This document shows, piece by piece, positions 8,652 through 17,400 of a stretch of 55,675 bases of DNA (positions within the stretch are counted from its first letter, which is position 1; each line of letters opens with the position of its first letter). The notes beneath the pieces were generated by a model. It was given only the letters and a program-made list of their open reading frames with translations, made no database searches and had not been told where the DNA came from. The DNA comes from Planctomycetota bacterium (lineage in GTDB: Bacteria; Planctomycetota; Phycisphaerae; Phycisphaerales; UBA1924): the NCBI GenBank assembly GCA_024280755.1, contig JAJRPN010000024.1:1-55675 (forward strand). Direction: 5' to 3'. Both the position numbers and the translations under genes were made by a program.

Positions 8652-9028
8652 GATTGCATCACGCATTCACCTTACTTGAAGTCCTCTTTGCGGTGGTACT
8701 GCTTTCATTGGTGGTGACTGTGTGTGTGCCGTACATGCGATCTGTTCCTTCAACAACGGCGTTAGGGAATCTCACTGAATTTGCTGCAAGTGTTGATGAA
8801 GAAATCTACAAGCTTCAGCTCTCTCAACCTGACGCTCTCACGCTCGACCAGATTCAGGGAGCCGTGGTTTTCCTTGGTACCACTTGTGAAACAGCATCCA
8901 AAGTAGATACAAAGCTCCATGGCCAATGGATAACGATCACGAATGGCACACACACCATCCTTCGCTGGGCTTATGTGCCTGAGGCTGATCTGTCTGGGAA
9001 ACAAGATGATCAGGCGGTGGGGCCATGA
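8648..9028 (+). CDS. gspI: Minor pseudopilin GspI-like
   Basis: A short, 126-aa pseudopilin. The leader is only six residues (MRLHHA) before FTLLEVLFAVVLLSLVVTVCVP, and the residue before the predicted cut is Ala rather than Gly. The C-terminal part is small and not diagnostic. In T2SS the I, J and K subunits form the tip of the pseudopilus. Order and ATGA overlaps with both neighbours support the role, but the letter assignment is positional. Confidence 0.65.
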   Translation: MRLHHAFTLLEVLFAVVLLSLVVTVCVPYMRSVPSTTALGNLTEFAASVDEEIYKLQLSQPDALTLDQIQGAVVFLGTTCETASKVDTKLHGQWITITNGTHTILRWAYVPEADLSGKQDDQAVGP

Positions 9029-9543
9029 ATACACGCCGGGGCATCACGCTCATCGAACTTCTGGCAACACTCAGCTTGCTTACCATATTGTCTGTGGTGT
9101 CTGTTTCATGGATGACGACGGTGCTGAGTTCGCAATCAAGATTGACATCGCAGGCGAGCTGGCATCGAGCATCAGTCGCGGCGCTTGATTTGGTCGGACA
9201 AGATGTGCTCACGGTGGATCGGCTTGATACTGGAGGGCGATCCAATACACCAAGGATCGTTGTGGCAGACAATATCCTTCGTATCCGAACACGCGACCAT
9301 GAAGGCCTTAGCACGCAACAGTACAGCTTTGATGAAGGTTCGAGTAAACTCTATCGGCAATATCAAGGGCAACAGAGACAAGCCAGTCAAGTCGCATTGA
9401 TTGGTGAAACTAAGGCGTTTGTCTGTGAGTTGATACTGCCATCGGAAGAGCGGGCGATGCCGATTCTTACCGTTTCCCTCGTCGCCAATGATGGGCGAGA
9501 AGCGAGTCGCACATACATCCTTGATCAGGAGGATGTCCAATGA
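9025..9543 (+). CDS. gspJ: Minor pseudopilin GspJ-like
   Basis: A 172-aa pseudopilin with leader MNTRRG and mature start ITLIELLATLSLLTILSVVSV, a standard cleavage site with Glu+5. The periplasmic part includes the GspJ-like stretch LVGQDVLTVDRLDTGGRSN and later LYRQYQGQQRQASQVALI. It overlaps gspI and gspK by four bases each. With the upstream I and downstream K candidates it would form the pseudopilus tip complex. Confidence 0.75.
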   Translation: MNTRRGITLIELLATLSLLTILSVVSVSWMTTVLSSQSRLTSQASWHRASVAALDLVGQDVLTVDRLDTGGRSNTPRIVVADNILRIRTRDHEGLSTQQYSFDEGSSKLYRQYQGQQRQASQVALIGETKAFVCELILPSEERAMPILTVSLVANDGREASRTYILDQEDVQ

Positions 9544-10358
9544 ACACTCGACGCGGCGTAGCCATGTTGATCGCTTTGATGACGATGACGGTGCTCATTG
9601 CGGGTATCACGATCATCGCACGGGTGCAGACCACCGATCGTCTGATCGAGATGCGTGCCGACGATACGAGCTATACACAGGATATCTTTCGTATTGCTGA
9701 TATGCCTATCCGGGCATGGCTTGAAGAGCAAGCTTCATCTGCGGTGGTTGATCCGACGACTTCTGCTCCGATGATTCATGTTTCTGACGATGAAATCGTG
9801 CTTGGAGATCAAGCCGTGCGGATCAGGATCACGGCATGGGATCAGTACGGGATGATTCCTCGAAATGCCGATGAGTTGAGAATCAACTTGGGCAGTGATG
9901 TTGACACAGCATGGCAGGATGCGAGATACCCAAGTTTGGATCTAAGCACCGAACAATCATCTGTGTTCCCTTCCCGTGAACATCCAGCAGCGATCGGCGG
10001 ATTCTTCGCCACTCATAACCCTTGGCCAACACGATCGGGTACAACCCGTTCACGCTCAGGGGCTGTTATCAACATCAATACCGCTCCGGTCCAACTCATT
10101 GAGGAGATTTTTCAAAGATTTAATCTTGGTGATCCCAGTCACATCTTTGAGAAGCGTGCCCAGGGCGAACTCGCGACATTTACACTCAGTGCTCAAGATG
10201 CAAGGCAGGTCTCCGTGCGACTTGTGAGCATCAGCCGGGTATGGTCTTTCAGGGTTGATGTGTGGATTGGTACCATCCGTCGATCAAGTTGGAGCGTATA
10301 TTCAAATCAAGGCGGACATTGGAGGCTGGTGCAGCGAGTGGGTATTGATGATGATTAA
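9540..10358 (+). CDS. gspK: Pseudopilus tip protein GspK-like
   Basis: A 272-aa protein starting MNTRRGVAMLIALMTMTVLIAG. It is a pilin-like hydrophobic helix that lacks the usual Glu+5, as is typical of GspK. The conserved GspK element SGAVININTAPVQLIEEI (normally 'lNlNTAp...') is near residues 175-190, within the helical domain. It is shorter than the usual GspK of about 320 aa. It overlaps gspJ by four bases, and the next gene starts inside its 3' end. Confidence 0.75.
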   Translation: MNTRRGVAMLIALMTMTVLIAGITIIARVQTTDRLIEMRADDTSYTQDIFRIADMPIRAWLEEQASSAVVDPTTSAPMIHVSDDEIVLGDQAVRIRITAWDQYGMIPRNADELRINLGSDVDTAWQDARYPSLDLSTEQSSVFPSREHPAAIGGFFATHNPWPTRSGTTRSRSGAVININTAPVQLIEEIFQRFNLGDPSHIFEKRAQGELATFTLSAQDARQVSVRLVSISRVWSFRVDVWIGTIRRSSWSVYSNQGGHWRLVQRVGIDDD

Positions 10359-10839
10359 TCCTGATACTGAAAATCGAGTACACCAAGCTGTTCGCGTTGT
10401 TGCAGCGGGGGCGGTGGTGTGTGCATTGGTTTGGGGCTTGATGCCGATTCATGCAGAGGTTTTTGATGTGAAGCCTGTTGCTTCAGGTGGCAATGCAACA
10501 CAGAGCACCGAGACCCAAGCTACGCTTGTTTCTGCTGACGCCTTTGATCTCACGCTTTGGTATTCACCACCGCCAGCAGCTCAAAGAACTATTCCCAAAC
10601 CTCGTCAGCAAGCTCGGATGTCCTTTGAGTTGCTCGCCATATCAGCATCTCAAGATGGCTCAGGATCAACTCAAAGGTACAGCGTGATCTATGACTCGCA
10701 AGATGACAGCATCTACACGCTCTTACTTGGGCAATCAATCAGGGGCTACACCATATCGGAGATAGATTCGGACTCAGTGATGATGACGGCAGGCAAGAAG
10801 ACCATCACACTCTCACTTGATGCGGAGGATGCTGGCTAA
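10348..10839 (+). CDS. GspC-like T2SS assembly protein
   Basis: A 163-aa bitopic protein (start at ATG 10348 or 10351, overlapping the gspK end). It has one membrane helix (AVRVVAAGAVVCALVWGLMP), a disordered linker (GGNATQSTETQATL) and a small beta domain. The pattern FELLAISASQDGS...YSVIYDSQDDSIYTLLLGQSIRGYTISEI...VMMTAGKKTITLSL resembles the homology-region domain of GspC/GspP. That domain contacts GspD and GspL. No PDZ domain is present. The letter is not certain because the sequence is very divergent. An upstream in-frame extension to 10255 would lie inside gspK and is rejected. Confidence 0.55.
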   Translation: MMINPDTENRVHQAVRVVAAGAVVCALVWGLMPIHAEVFDVKPVASGGNATQSTETQATLVSADAFDLTLWYSPPPAAQRTIPKPRQQARMSFELLAISASQDGSGSTQRYSVIYDSQDDSIYTLLLGQSIRGYTISEIDSDSVMMTAGKKTITLSLDAEDAG

Positions 10840-11690
10840 TGCGTATCCATGAACTTCCATCCAACACATGTGCCTTTGCGTTGCTCGATGCGCCGTCGGG
10901 AAGCAGGAAAGATGCCCAGCTTGAACTGCTCTATGCGTTTGAAGCTGTTCTGCCTCAGCCAGTCGATGAAATGCAGGTCGTGTTTTCAAAGCCGATTGAC
11001 GGCAAGGTTGTTGGGTGTGCGTGTGATCGGGAGATTGTACAAGGATTCCGATCGACGGCGGAAATGCTCATCCCTCAATCAGTTCCAGAGTGGCTAGGTG
11101 TTCAAATCACCGATAACCAACGGCGACAACTCAATCTACTCACTGGATCAATGCGGCCAACTTCATCACTGAATAGAGATCGCGTATCAGCGAAAATGGT
11201 CTGCTTCGCATTAATCGCGATGATGCTGATGGTCGTGTTTGGGGTAAACCGGAGAATCAATACCATTGAATCACAACGGGCTATTGTGGATGAGCAGATC
11301 GCAGATTTGTATGATGGAGTCTTGCCTCGATCAACCGGCCCGAACACACTGCCTAACGCCATTCGATTCGCAGCTTTGCTCAATCAAGTACGGGCAACAC
11401 GAACAGGTGCAGTCCAGCTTTCAAAGCAGGATTTAGTCGCCGATTTAGCAGGTATCTTTGAGCAGTGGCCGAATGAAATCGATGTACAAGTACGATCACT
11501 GATCATGAGTACAGATATGATTCGTGTGGAACTCTCTGTACAAGATAATGAGCTGGCAGCCCAAGTGATTCTGCATCTCGATCAACTCCCAGAATGGGAG
11601 ATTAAACACCGATCCATGACACCTCGATCAGATAGGGTTGATCTGAGCATGACGCTATCCCACAAGGCTATTGAGGAGCATTCCTCATGA
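10839..11690 (+). CDS. GspL/PilN-like T2SS platform protein
   Basis: A 283-aa protein with an approximately 115-residue cytoplasmic part. A single membrane helix (KMVCFALIAMMLMVVFGVN) is at about residues 124-142. A periplasmic region follows, beginning with a coiled-coil-like stretch (RRINTIESQRAIVDEQIADLYDG) and ending in a ferredoxin-like fold pattern. This layout matches GspL, which anchors GspE, but the cytoplasmic part is much shorter than the usual actin-like domain. Its ATG overlaps the previous stop (TAATG) and its own end overlaps the next gene by four bases. Confidence 0.55.
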   Translation: MRIHELPSNTCAFALLDAPSGSRKDAQLELLYAFEAVLPQPVDEMQVVFSKPIDGKVVGCACDREIVQGFRSTAEMLIPQSVPEWLGVQITDNQRRQLNLLTGSMRPTSSLNRDRVSAKMVCFALIAMMLMVVFGVNRRINTIESQRAIVDEQIADLYDGVLPRSTGPNTLPNAIRFAALLNQVRATRTGAVQLSKQDLVADLAGIFEQWPNEIDVQVRSLIMSTDMIRVELSVQDNELAAQVILHLDQLPEWEIKHRSMTPRSDRVDLSMTLSHKAIEEHSS

Positions 11691-12223
11691 GTTGGTCATG
11701 GAATAAATCAGTTGTTGTGTGCCTAGTGATCGCAGTTTCTGGGATGGGCTTTGCCTTTAGCCAACTCCGTAGCAGTCAGCAAGCACTCAACGATTCAATC
11801 AACCGGCGTGATCGAACTTCACAAAGCATCGGTGAATACCAAACCCTCTCCAATGCACAGCAAGACACATTGCATGGCACCAAACCCCAACAAGATGTCG
11901 AAGCCAAGATCGCTCAAGCGATCGAGTTTGCCAAGATATCACCAAAGCCAAGATTCCAAGTGACCGTGCAAGCCGACCGGGAGTACCGACAACAAGGCCA
12001 GAGGAGTGCGAGCACAGGAAATGGACTGCGTGAGCAAGAGATTTCGATCCGCATCCCGAACCTGAGCATGCAGCAAATCGGACAAGTCTTGGTCTACTGG
12101 CGAGATGAACAACATGTTTGGACACCCAATCATATCGAGTTGATCCATGACCAGCGATCGAACTCAAATCAGTACACGCTGCAACTCGATTGTGTTGCGG
12201 TCTATCATGGAAGCGGAGCGTAG
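11687..12223 (+). CDS. GspM/PilO-like T2SS platform protein
   Basis: A 178-aa bitopic protein with an N-terminal membrane helix (SVVVCLVIAVSGMGFAFSQL). A helical stretch (RSSQQALNDSINRRDRTSQSI) and a periplasmic domain ending VYWRDEQHVWTPNHIELIHD follow. That order and size fit GspM or PilO, which pairs with GspL. Sequence similarity alone is weak; position directly after the GspL-like gene, with a four-base overlap, is the main argument. Confidence 0.5.
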   Translation: MSWSWNKSVVVCLVIAVSGMGFAFSQLRSSQQALNDSINRRDRTSQSIGEYQTLSNAQQDTLHGTKPQQDVEAKIAQAIEFAKISPKPRFQVTVQADREYRQQGQRSASTGNGLREQEISIRIPNLSMQQIGQVLVYWRDEQHVWTPNHIELIHDQRSNSNQYTLQLDCVAVYHGSGA

Positions 12224-12227
12224 CACG

Positions 12228-12803
12228 ATGCGTATGTATGGAGTAATGATATCTTGTGTTCTGGTTCTTTCGATGGTGATGCAGCAAGGGTGTGCATCAA
12301 GCCAACCGCGAGATAGAAACACAACGACTGGCGTACGGAATCAGCAACTTGCTGCTGAACTTACAAACAAAGCGGTTGATTTACTCTTCGATGATCCCAT
12401 CGAAGCAGAGCGAGTCCTTCGCCAAGCTCTTCAAGCCGATCTCTACTACGGCCCTGCACACAATAATCTTGGCGTGCTGCATCTCAATAGAGGCGAACTC
12501 TACGAAGCTGCCGAAGAGTTTGATTGGGCACGACGACTCATGCCTGGTCATCCCGATCCAAGAATAAATCTCGGCCTGGCACTCGAACGCGGCGGCAAGA
12601 TTGAAGACGCACTCGATGCGTACGCCTCTGCAATTGAAGTGTATCCAAACCATCTCCCTGCAACGCAAGCATTGGCTCGTTGCCAGATCCGGCATGGACA
12701 TCAAGATGAATGGACAGACGAACTTCTGGAAACAATTGTTTACAGAGGTTTAGCAGAGTGGAAATCGTGGGCACGATTTCAATTGGGGACAAGTCGAAAA
12801 TAA
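12228..12803 (+). CDS. TPR lipoprotein at the end of the T2SS operon
   Basis: From ATG 12228 the product is about 191 aa with a lipoprotein-type signal (VLVLSMVMQQGC followed by ASS; the lipobox is imperfect). Three tetratricopeptide repeats follow: YYGPAHNNLGVLHLNRGELYEAAEEF, GHPDPRINLGLALERGGKIEDALDAY and an adjacent helix pair. TPR lipoproteins such as PilF/PilW/GspS analogues help assemble outer-membrane secretins, so a pilotin-like role for GspD is a reasonable inference. It starts four bases after the gspM-like stop. An in-frame extension to 12147 lies inside gspM and is not used. Confidence 0.65.
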   Translation: MRMYGVMISCVLVLSMVMQQGCASSQPRDRNTTTGVRNQQLAAELTNKAVDLLFDDPIEAERVLRQALQADLYYGPAHNNLGVLHLNRGELYEAAEEFDWARRLMPGHPDPRINLGLALERGGKIEDALDAYASAIEVYPNHLPATQALARCQIRHGHQDEWTDELLETIVYRGLAEWKSWARFQLGTSRK

Positions 12804-12986
12804 AGTTATCCACAATGGGCGTGGGCGTTTTGCAAGCAGAACTGTATTAATGTTTTACTAGCAAGCGATCTTCCGGTAGTCAGGCACTCTTCAATATTCG
12901 GGAGACATCCAGGGCAAGGGCTCGGGGGGTATGGGGCGGTTACTCTTCACACCCAGGGGCTGGCAAATTCGAGCGAGGCAGGGTGG

Positions 12987-13412
12987 TTGGGCTTTGTCGC
13001 GTTGGCTCAACGGGCACGGATGAGCGGACGGAAATCAGGGGCGTTGTTTTTCTGGCTACTCCGAGAGAAGAAAACACAGTTCATCACCCACGCGACCGAG
13101 GAAGAAGCGGGACGGATGATCAAAGAACACCTCTACGGCAAGCAAATCCGTGAACGACAAGCCCAGCAGTGGGGTAGTGGGGGGAATGGACAGCAAAATA
13201 CCCAGGCGCAATCAACGGAATACACGAAAGACGAGCAGTTTGTCATCGCTTGCATGCGTGTCGCCAAAAAGCATCGCATCGCAGACCCATTCAAACTCGC
13301 ACGCGAAGACGGATGGACAAGAGATCAATGGAACACCGTACTCACAAGCTATGAAGCCAAGCAGTTTGAACAGCTTCAGCGATCACGGGGCGGAGAAAAT
13401 ACCGATGAATAG
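12987..13412 (+). CDS. Hypothetical protein
   Basis: Not recognised. A 141-aa soluble, basic protein; Met at 13020 (MSGRKSGALFFWLLREKKTQ) is an equally good start. The middle is a Gln/Gly/Ser-rich linker (AQQWGSGGNGQQNTQAQST) separating two helical parts. The C-terminal part has EYTKDEQFVIACMRVAKKHR and the repeated theme REDGWTRDQWNTVL, which looks like a small helical bundle. It follows the secretion operon by about 180 bp and converges with the gene at 13431-14108. A DnaA-box-like TTATCCACA lies upstream at 12806-12814. Confidence 0.45.
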   Translation: MGFVALAQRARMSGRKSGALFFWLLREKKTQFITHATEEEAGRMIKEHLYGKQIRERQAQQWGSGGNGQQNTQAQSTEYTKDEQFVIACMRVAKKHRIADPFKLAREDGWTRDQWNTVLTSYEAKQFEQLQRSRGGENTDE

Positions 13413-13430
13413 GGCAATACGCTGATTCAG

Positions 13431-14108
13431 TTACTCGTAAAACACACCACGCACAGCGTCAAGGTTGTAGAGCATATTGGATCGAGCAGCTTGAATTGCA
13501 GGAAGATTTCGATACTGATCGAGAATGAGCTGAGATTCAATATCGAGTGGCACTTCGTTTGACATTGCCTGTTTTTCAGCAAGCAAAGCACTATAAATTT
13601 CAGCGTATTCATCAATTTGGAGCGGAAGAACACGGAACTCAGAAGGAAGAAGCTGGGCAAGCCCAACAGCTTCACATACAAGCTGGATAGTTTGTAAATC
13701 GAGGCCAGACGGTAGAAAATGATGACGAAGTTGATCGGTGAGAAGCTCAATTTGCACCTTTACAGAATCAACAGAGGCCTCCAACACCTCAATATCTACC
13801 TGTCTCTGATATGCCGCAGCCTCATCTTCAATAAAACGAATAGATCGTAGAGCTTCTCTGAGAGAATCCATTGTGGTTTGTTGTTGGAGTTGGAGTTGTC
13901 GTAGTTGTGTTACGGTGGTCTCTTCATCATCGAGACGATCGAAGGCAGACTGTGTTTCAGCAGCATTTAATCCGAGCACACAAATCGCTTCAGGTGTTAA
14001 GCCTAGTTCAATACATAGTTTGCGAGAATCGTCTCGGGATAAATCAGCAGCGGCAAAGTTTGAAAAACAGACGGCAAGGAGGGCGGCATTCCGTAAAAGA
14101 GATCGCAT
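13431..14108 (-). CDS. Exported coiled-coil companion of RHS protein 1
   Basis: A 225-aa protein with a signal peptide (LLRNAALLAVCFSNFAAA). A Cys-containing motif CIELGLTPEAI (residues 32-42) is followed by a long Gln/Leu-rich coiled coil (TQLRQLQLQQQTTMDSLREAL) and a C-terminal helical part with LPSEFRVL (154-161). The protein at 29530-30177 has the same plan: signal peptide, CEVTPETL, coiled coil, LPPEYRVL (150-157). Both sit next to a giant RHS gene, so they form a paralogous family tied to RHS. The all-helical exported shape recalls periplasmic chaperones of the Spy/CpxP kind, but that is only a shape resemblance. This gene is divergent from RHS 1, with 317 bp between them. Confidence 0.65.
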   Translation of the reverse strand: MRSLLRNAALLAVCFSNFAAADLSRDDSRKLCIELGLTPEAICVLGLNAAETQSAFDRLDDEETTVTQLRQLQLQQQTTMDSLREALRSIRFIEDEAAAYQRQVDIEVLEASVDSVKVQIELLTDQLRHHFLPSGLDLQTIQLVCEAVGLAQLLPSEFRVLPLQIDEYAEIYSALLAEKQAMSNEVPLDIESQLILDQYRNLPAIQAARSNMLYNLDAVRGVFYE

Positions 14109-14425
14109 AATTTCACCTCAAGCATCAAAGCATTCATAAAAGGGATGCCTTGACTGATTGTACCACCTGTTGTTGGTGATCAAGATCAACACTTCAAACA
14201 GGTTTGTTATCAGGATAATACGCGTAAATGATACCACAGGCTTAGGCGAGTCATATGGATCGATACAAAAAACACGGTCTCTCTGTATAGGTTGGCCTCA
14301 AGTGACCAAAACAGAAAAATAATGGGTGTTATGGAAAAAATAGAACTCAGATTCAGGGTATAGTCGTTGGATGAGAAGCTTATTCCGCAAGGGTAGGGCT
14401 CGGTATCTGAGGAGAGATTAGGATT
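14109..14425. other. Divergent intergenic region before RHS gene 1
   Basis: 317 bp with no convincing gene. It must hold the promoters of the companion gene (minus) and the RHS gene (plus). A ribosome site GAGGAGAG lies about 12 bases before the RHS start. I see no strong hairpin, riboswitch-like fold or repeated site. Confidence 0.5.
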
Positions 14426-17400
14426 ATGATTAAGAACCCATCTGTTTTTATGGCGGTATTTTCAGTATTTTGTAGTACTGTTTGGGGACTTGATGATCCC
14501 TGCGAATGCGGATGTCCTCCAGGGGCCATTCCAACGCGAGCAACTGTGAATTTTCAGATTAGCGTTGATAATGGGACGTGTATTGGTGCAGATGGAGTAG
14601 GGCGTCAAACGCTCAAGTTCGATGCTAAAGAAACAACAGATGATGGATGCTCGGGAGCCTGTGCACATGGAGCGAGCGCGACATTTGATTGGGTTAATGA
14701 GATTAGTGAATGTAGTTTTCTGCTGAGCCCTACAAGCGGTACTGCTACAGGGTCTTTTTTTGCTGGACACTATGGTGCGGGTACTGAAGATGCCTATTGG
14801 AGAATATCTTTCTCATCCGAGCTGTTTCCCGGTGCTGTTGGCGGTGTGGTCCTTGCGGATGGCACCGTGTTTAGCTTAGATTTGCCCTCGATCGAAATGA
14901 CGAATGCGACGGGCAGTTATTCTTGCGATTCAGTGTCAATTAGTTATTCAGCACCAGAGGATGATGGCACATGGTCTATATCATTTTCAGTTGAGGGTGG
15001 GAGTTGCCGAATAATTCCTCAGTTTGGGTACAAAGGCGATTGTGAGTACGAAGAAGATGAACCTTCGCCAAAGCCAGTCAGTGAAGACGCAGATGCAGAA
15101 GTAGATCCAGGTGAAGACCCAGGGTCAGGCCCGGATCCAGATCCGATTCCTGATTTCCCTTCGGGCGGTGGCGGCGGTGGAGGAGGCAGTGCTTGTACAT
15201 CTTCCGAGAATGAGTCATCTTCGCCAGTGTCCTATCTCACAGGTCACAAAGTTGAACGAGTAACAGACATCTCTGTGCGTTTGCCTGGCCGTGATTATCA
15301 GCTTATTCGCGAGTACACAAGCGATCCAAAGTTTTACCAGAAGAACAGCCAAGGTGATTACTATTGGAATAATGATTTCACGGAAGTGGTTCCTGGTACT
15401 GCAGGTGCTCAGTGGACATTCAATGTTTTTCAGTACATCACGGGTGATACCGGTGATAGCTCATCAACGCTTTATGTTGAGGGTGGGCGGATGCGATCAA
15501 TCCGCAAGTATACCAAGCTGAATAACCAACCTATCTTTGTTTCAACCGGGGCGGGGAACTCGTACATCGAGCCTGATATCTATACATCCATTCCCTGGCT
15601 TGATGCCGCAGGGAATGCAGAAGATGGTAGTAATATCCTTGTTTGGCGAGTTCGAATTCCAGGTGGCGGCGAAAAGGTGTACATGCGCGTTGATGAGCTC
15701 GCCACTCCGATTGCTAATGAGCTTGATCGGACAGATTTGTATGGATTGTTGCTCTATCAGGTCGATTCGCATGGAAACACCTTTGAGTATATTTGGACTA
15801 CTTTGGGGACCGGAGCGATTGCAGGGCGTGAGAATACGCGTGTTAACGAGGTGATCGCTTCGGGTGTTGATGGGGTTGCTCATGCACTGATCGAGTTTGA
15901 TTGGCATGGAGAGAGTGGTACCGGATTACCATCTGAAAACACTGAAAACACCGCCAACCCTCCAATCAACACATTGGGTGAATGGATGTACGGACGCATC
16001 GATGAAGTGCGTGTTCGGAGACCATTGGCTGGAGGAGGATGGGCAATAAATCCAACGCAGCGTGTTCAGTATGTCCATTATGATGAAATCAAAGACATTG
16101 AAGCTCAGTCAGTATTTGGCGCGAGTTTAGCTGGTATTCATGATGAGTTGCGTGACACATACGATGCCGAAGATGGTGATTTGTGTGAGGTCATTGTTTC
16201 CAAACAAGTAGATGAAGGAGGAGACGCCAACGGTATGTTCTCCAAGGTTACGCAGTATCGCTACTATGCCCAGAACAACGATTATGGAAATCATATCACA
16301 GAGGTTGCCAACAACAGTGCGGTGAGCGAGTTGGATGGCTTTGTCGCCGCAGGTGTAGCCCATCAGCTCATGGCGGTTCTGTATCCTCAGCAGATTGAGT
16401 ATTATGCAGGTCGAGTATTTAATGAGTTTGGTGCACTGGGTGGTAACACAGGAGAGATTGCATCAGCCCTAAACATTGATGTATCGCAAGTCAGTGGTTT
16501 TCAGAATGATGTATACTCATCATCCCAAGGGTTTAGCTCGATGGTCCAGGCCGCTGAGCGGCTTCGCTGGGTGAACTTTCAGGATGGAGTTGGAAGCTAT
16601 GAGTTCAGCCATGCTGTATTGCTTCCAAATAGCGACTGGTCTTCGCTCTTCGATTTGGCAGGCAAGTTCATCACTTACTATGATAGTGCAACTGCATTGC
16701 ATGGCGAAACCAACCGCGTGCGTACGCAGCTCGTTTCATCGAGTGCCAGCGGATGCGGATGCGGCGGGGCAGGTCCAACTATTGGGCTAGGTCTTCGCTA
16801 CGACTATATGTACCGACGATATGAGTTGGATCAGAGCGTGGTTCCACCTGTAACTGTGGGTGCTGATTTTAACATCGTCAGTGATGGCTATAGCTGCTTG
16901 ATCACTGAATCGTATCTCGATGCAGATGCAAGTGGCCTTGAGTATGTCCCATACCGAGTGCATTGCCATGATTATTACTGGCCCACATCACTTGCAAATG
17001 GGACTGTCTCAGGGGATGGATCTGTTTCAAGTTTGGGTATCCGCCGGATGGCACGAGCACTGTGTACAGCATCCACAGATTGGGGCTCGGTTGATATGTT
17101 TGATCCATATGTAGATCCGATCAATCATGCCGCTAAGAACTGGGCAATCACCCGTGTTTACGGTCATGATGCCACGGACCCAGGGGCAACTCAGTTTAAC
17201 AACTATGGGAAGTTATCAGCAGTACTCACGATGGAGGCTGTCGCCTCCTCAGTTACAGGATATTCTGCGGTTGCAGAATCTGGCGAGGGAACATTGTCTG
17301 CAGTGATTCCACAGTCTTCAGAGTCTGGAGTGGTTGTCACCTATGACTATACAGATGGTTATCTCACGAAGAAATCCATTGAAGAAGGCACAGAGCAGAC

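Noticed and set aside
12806..12814. Replication origin around a DnaA box
   Set aside because: Only one perfect TTATCCACA is present there (another near 28009), with no AT-rich cluster or dnaA/dnaN context.
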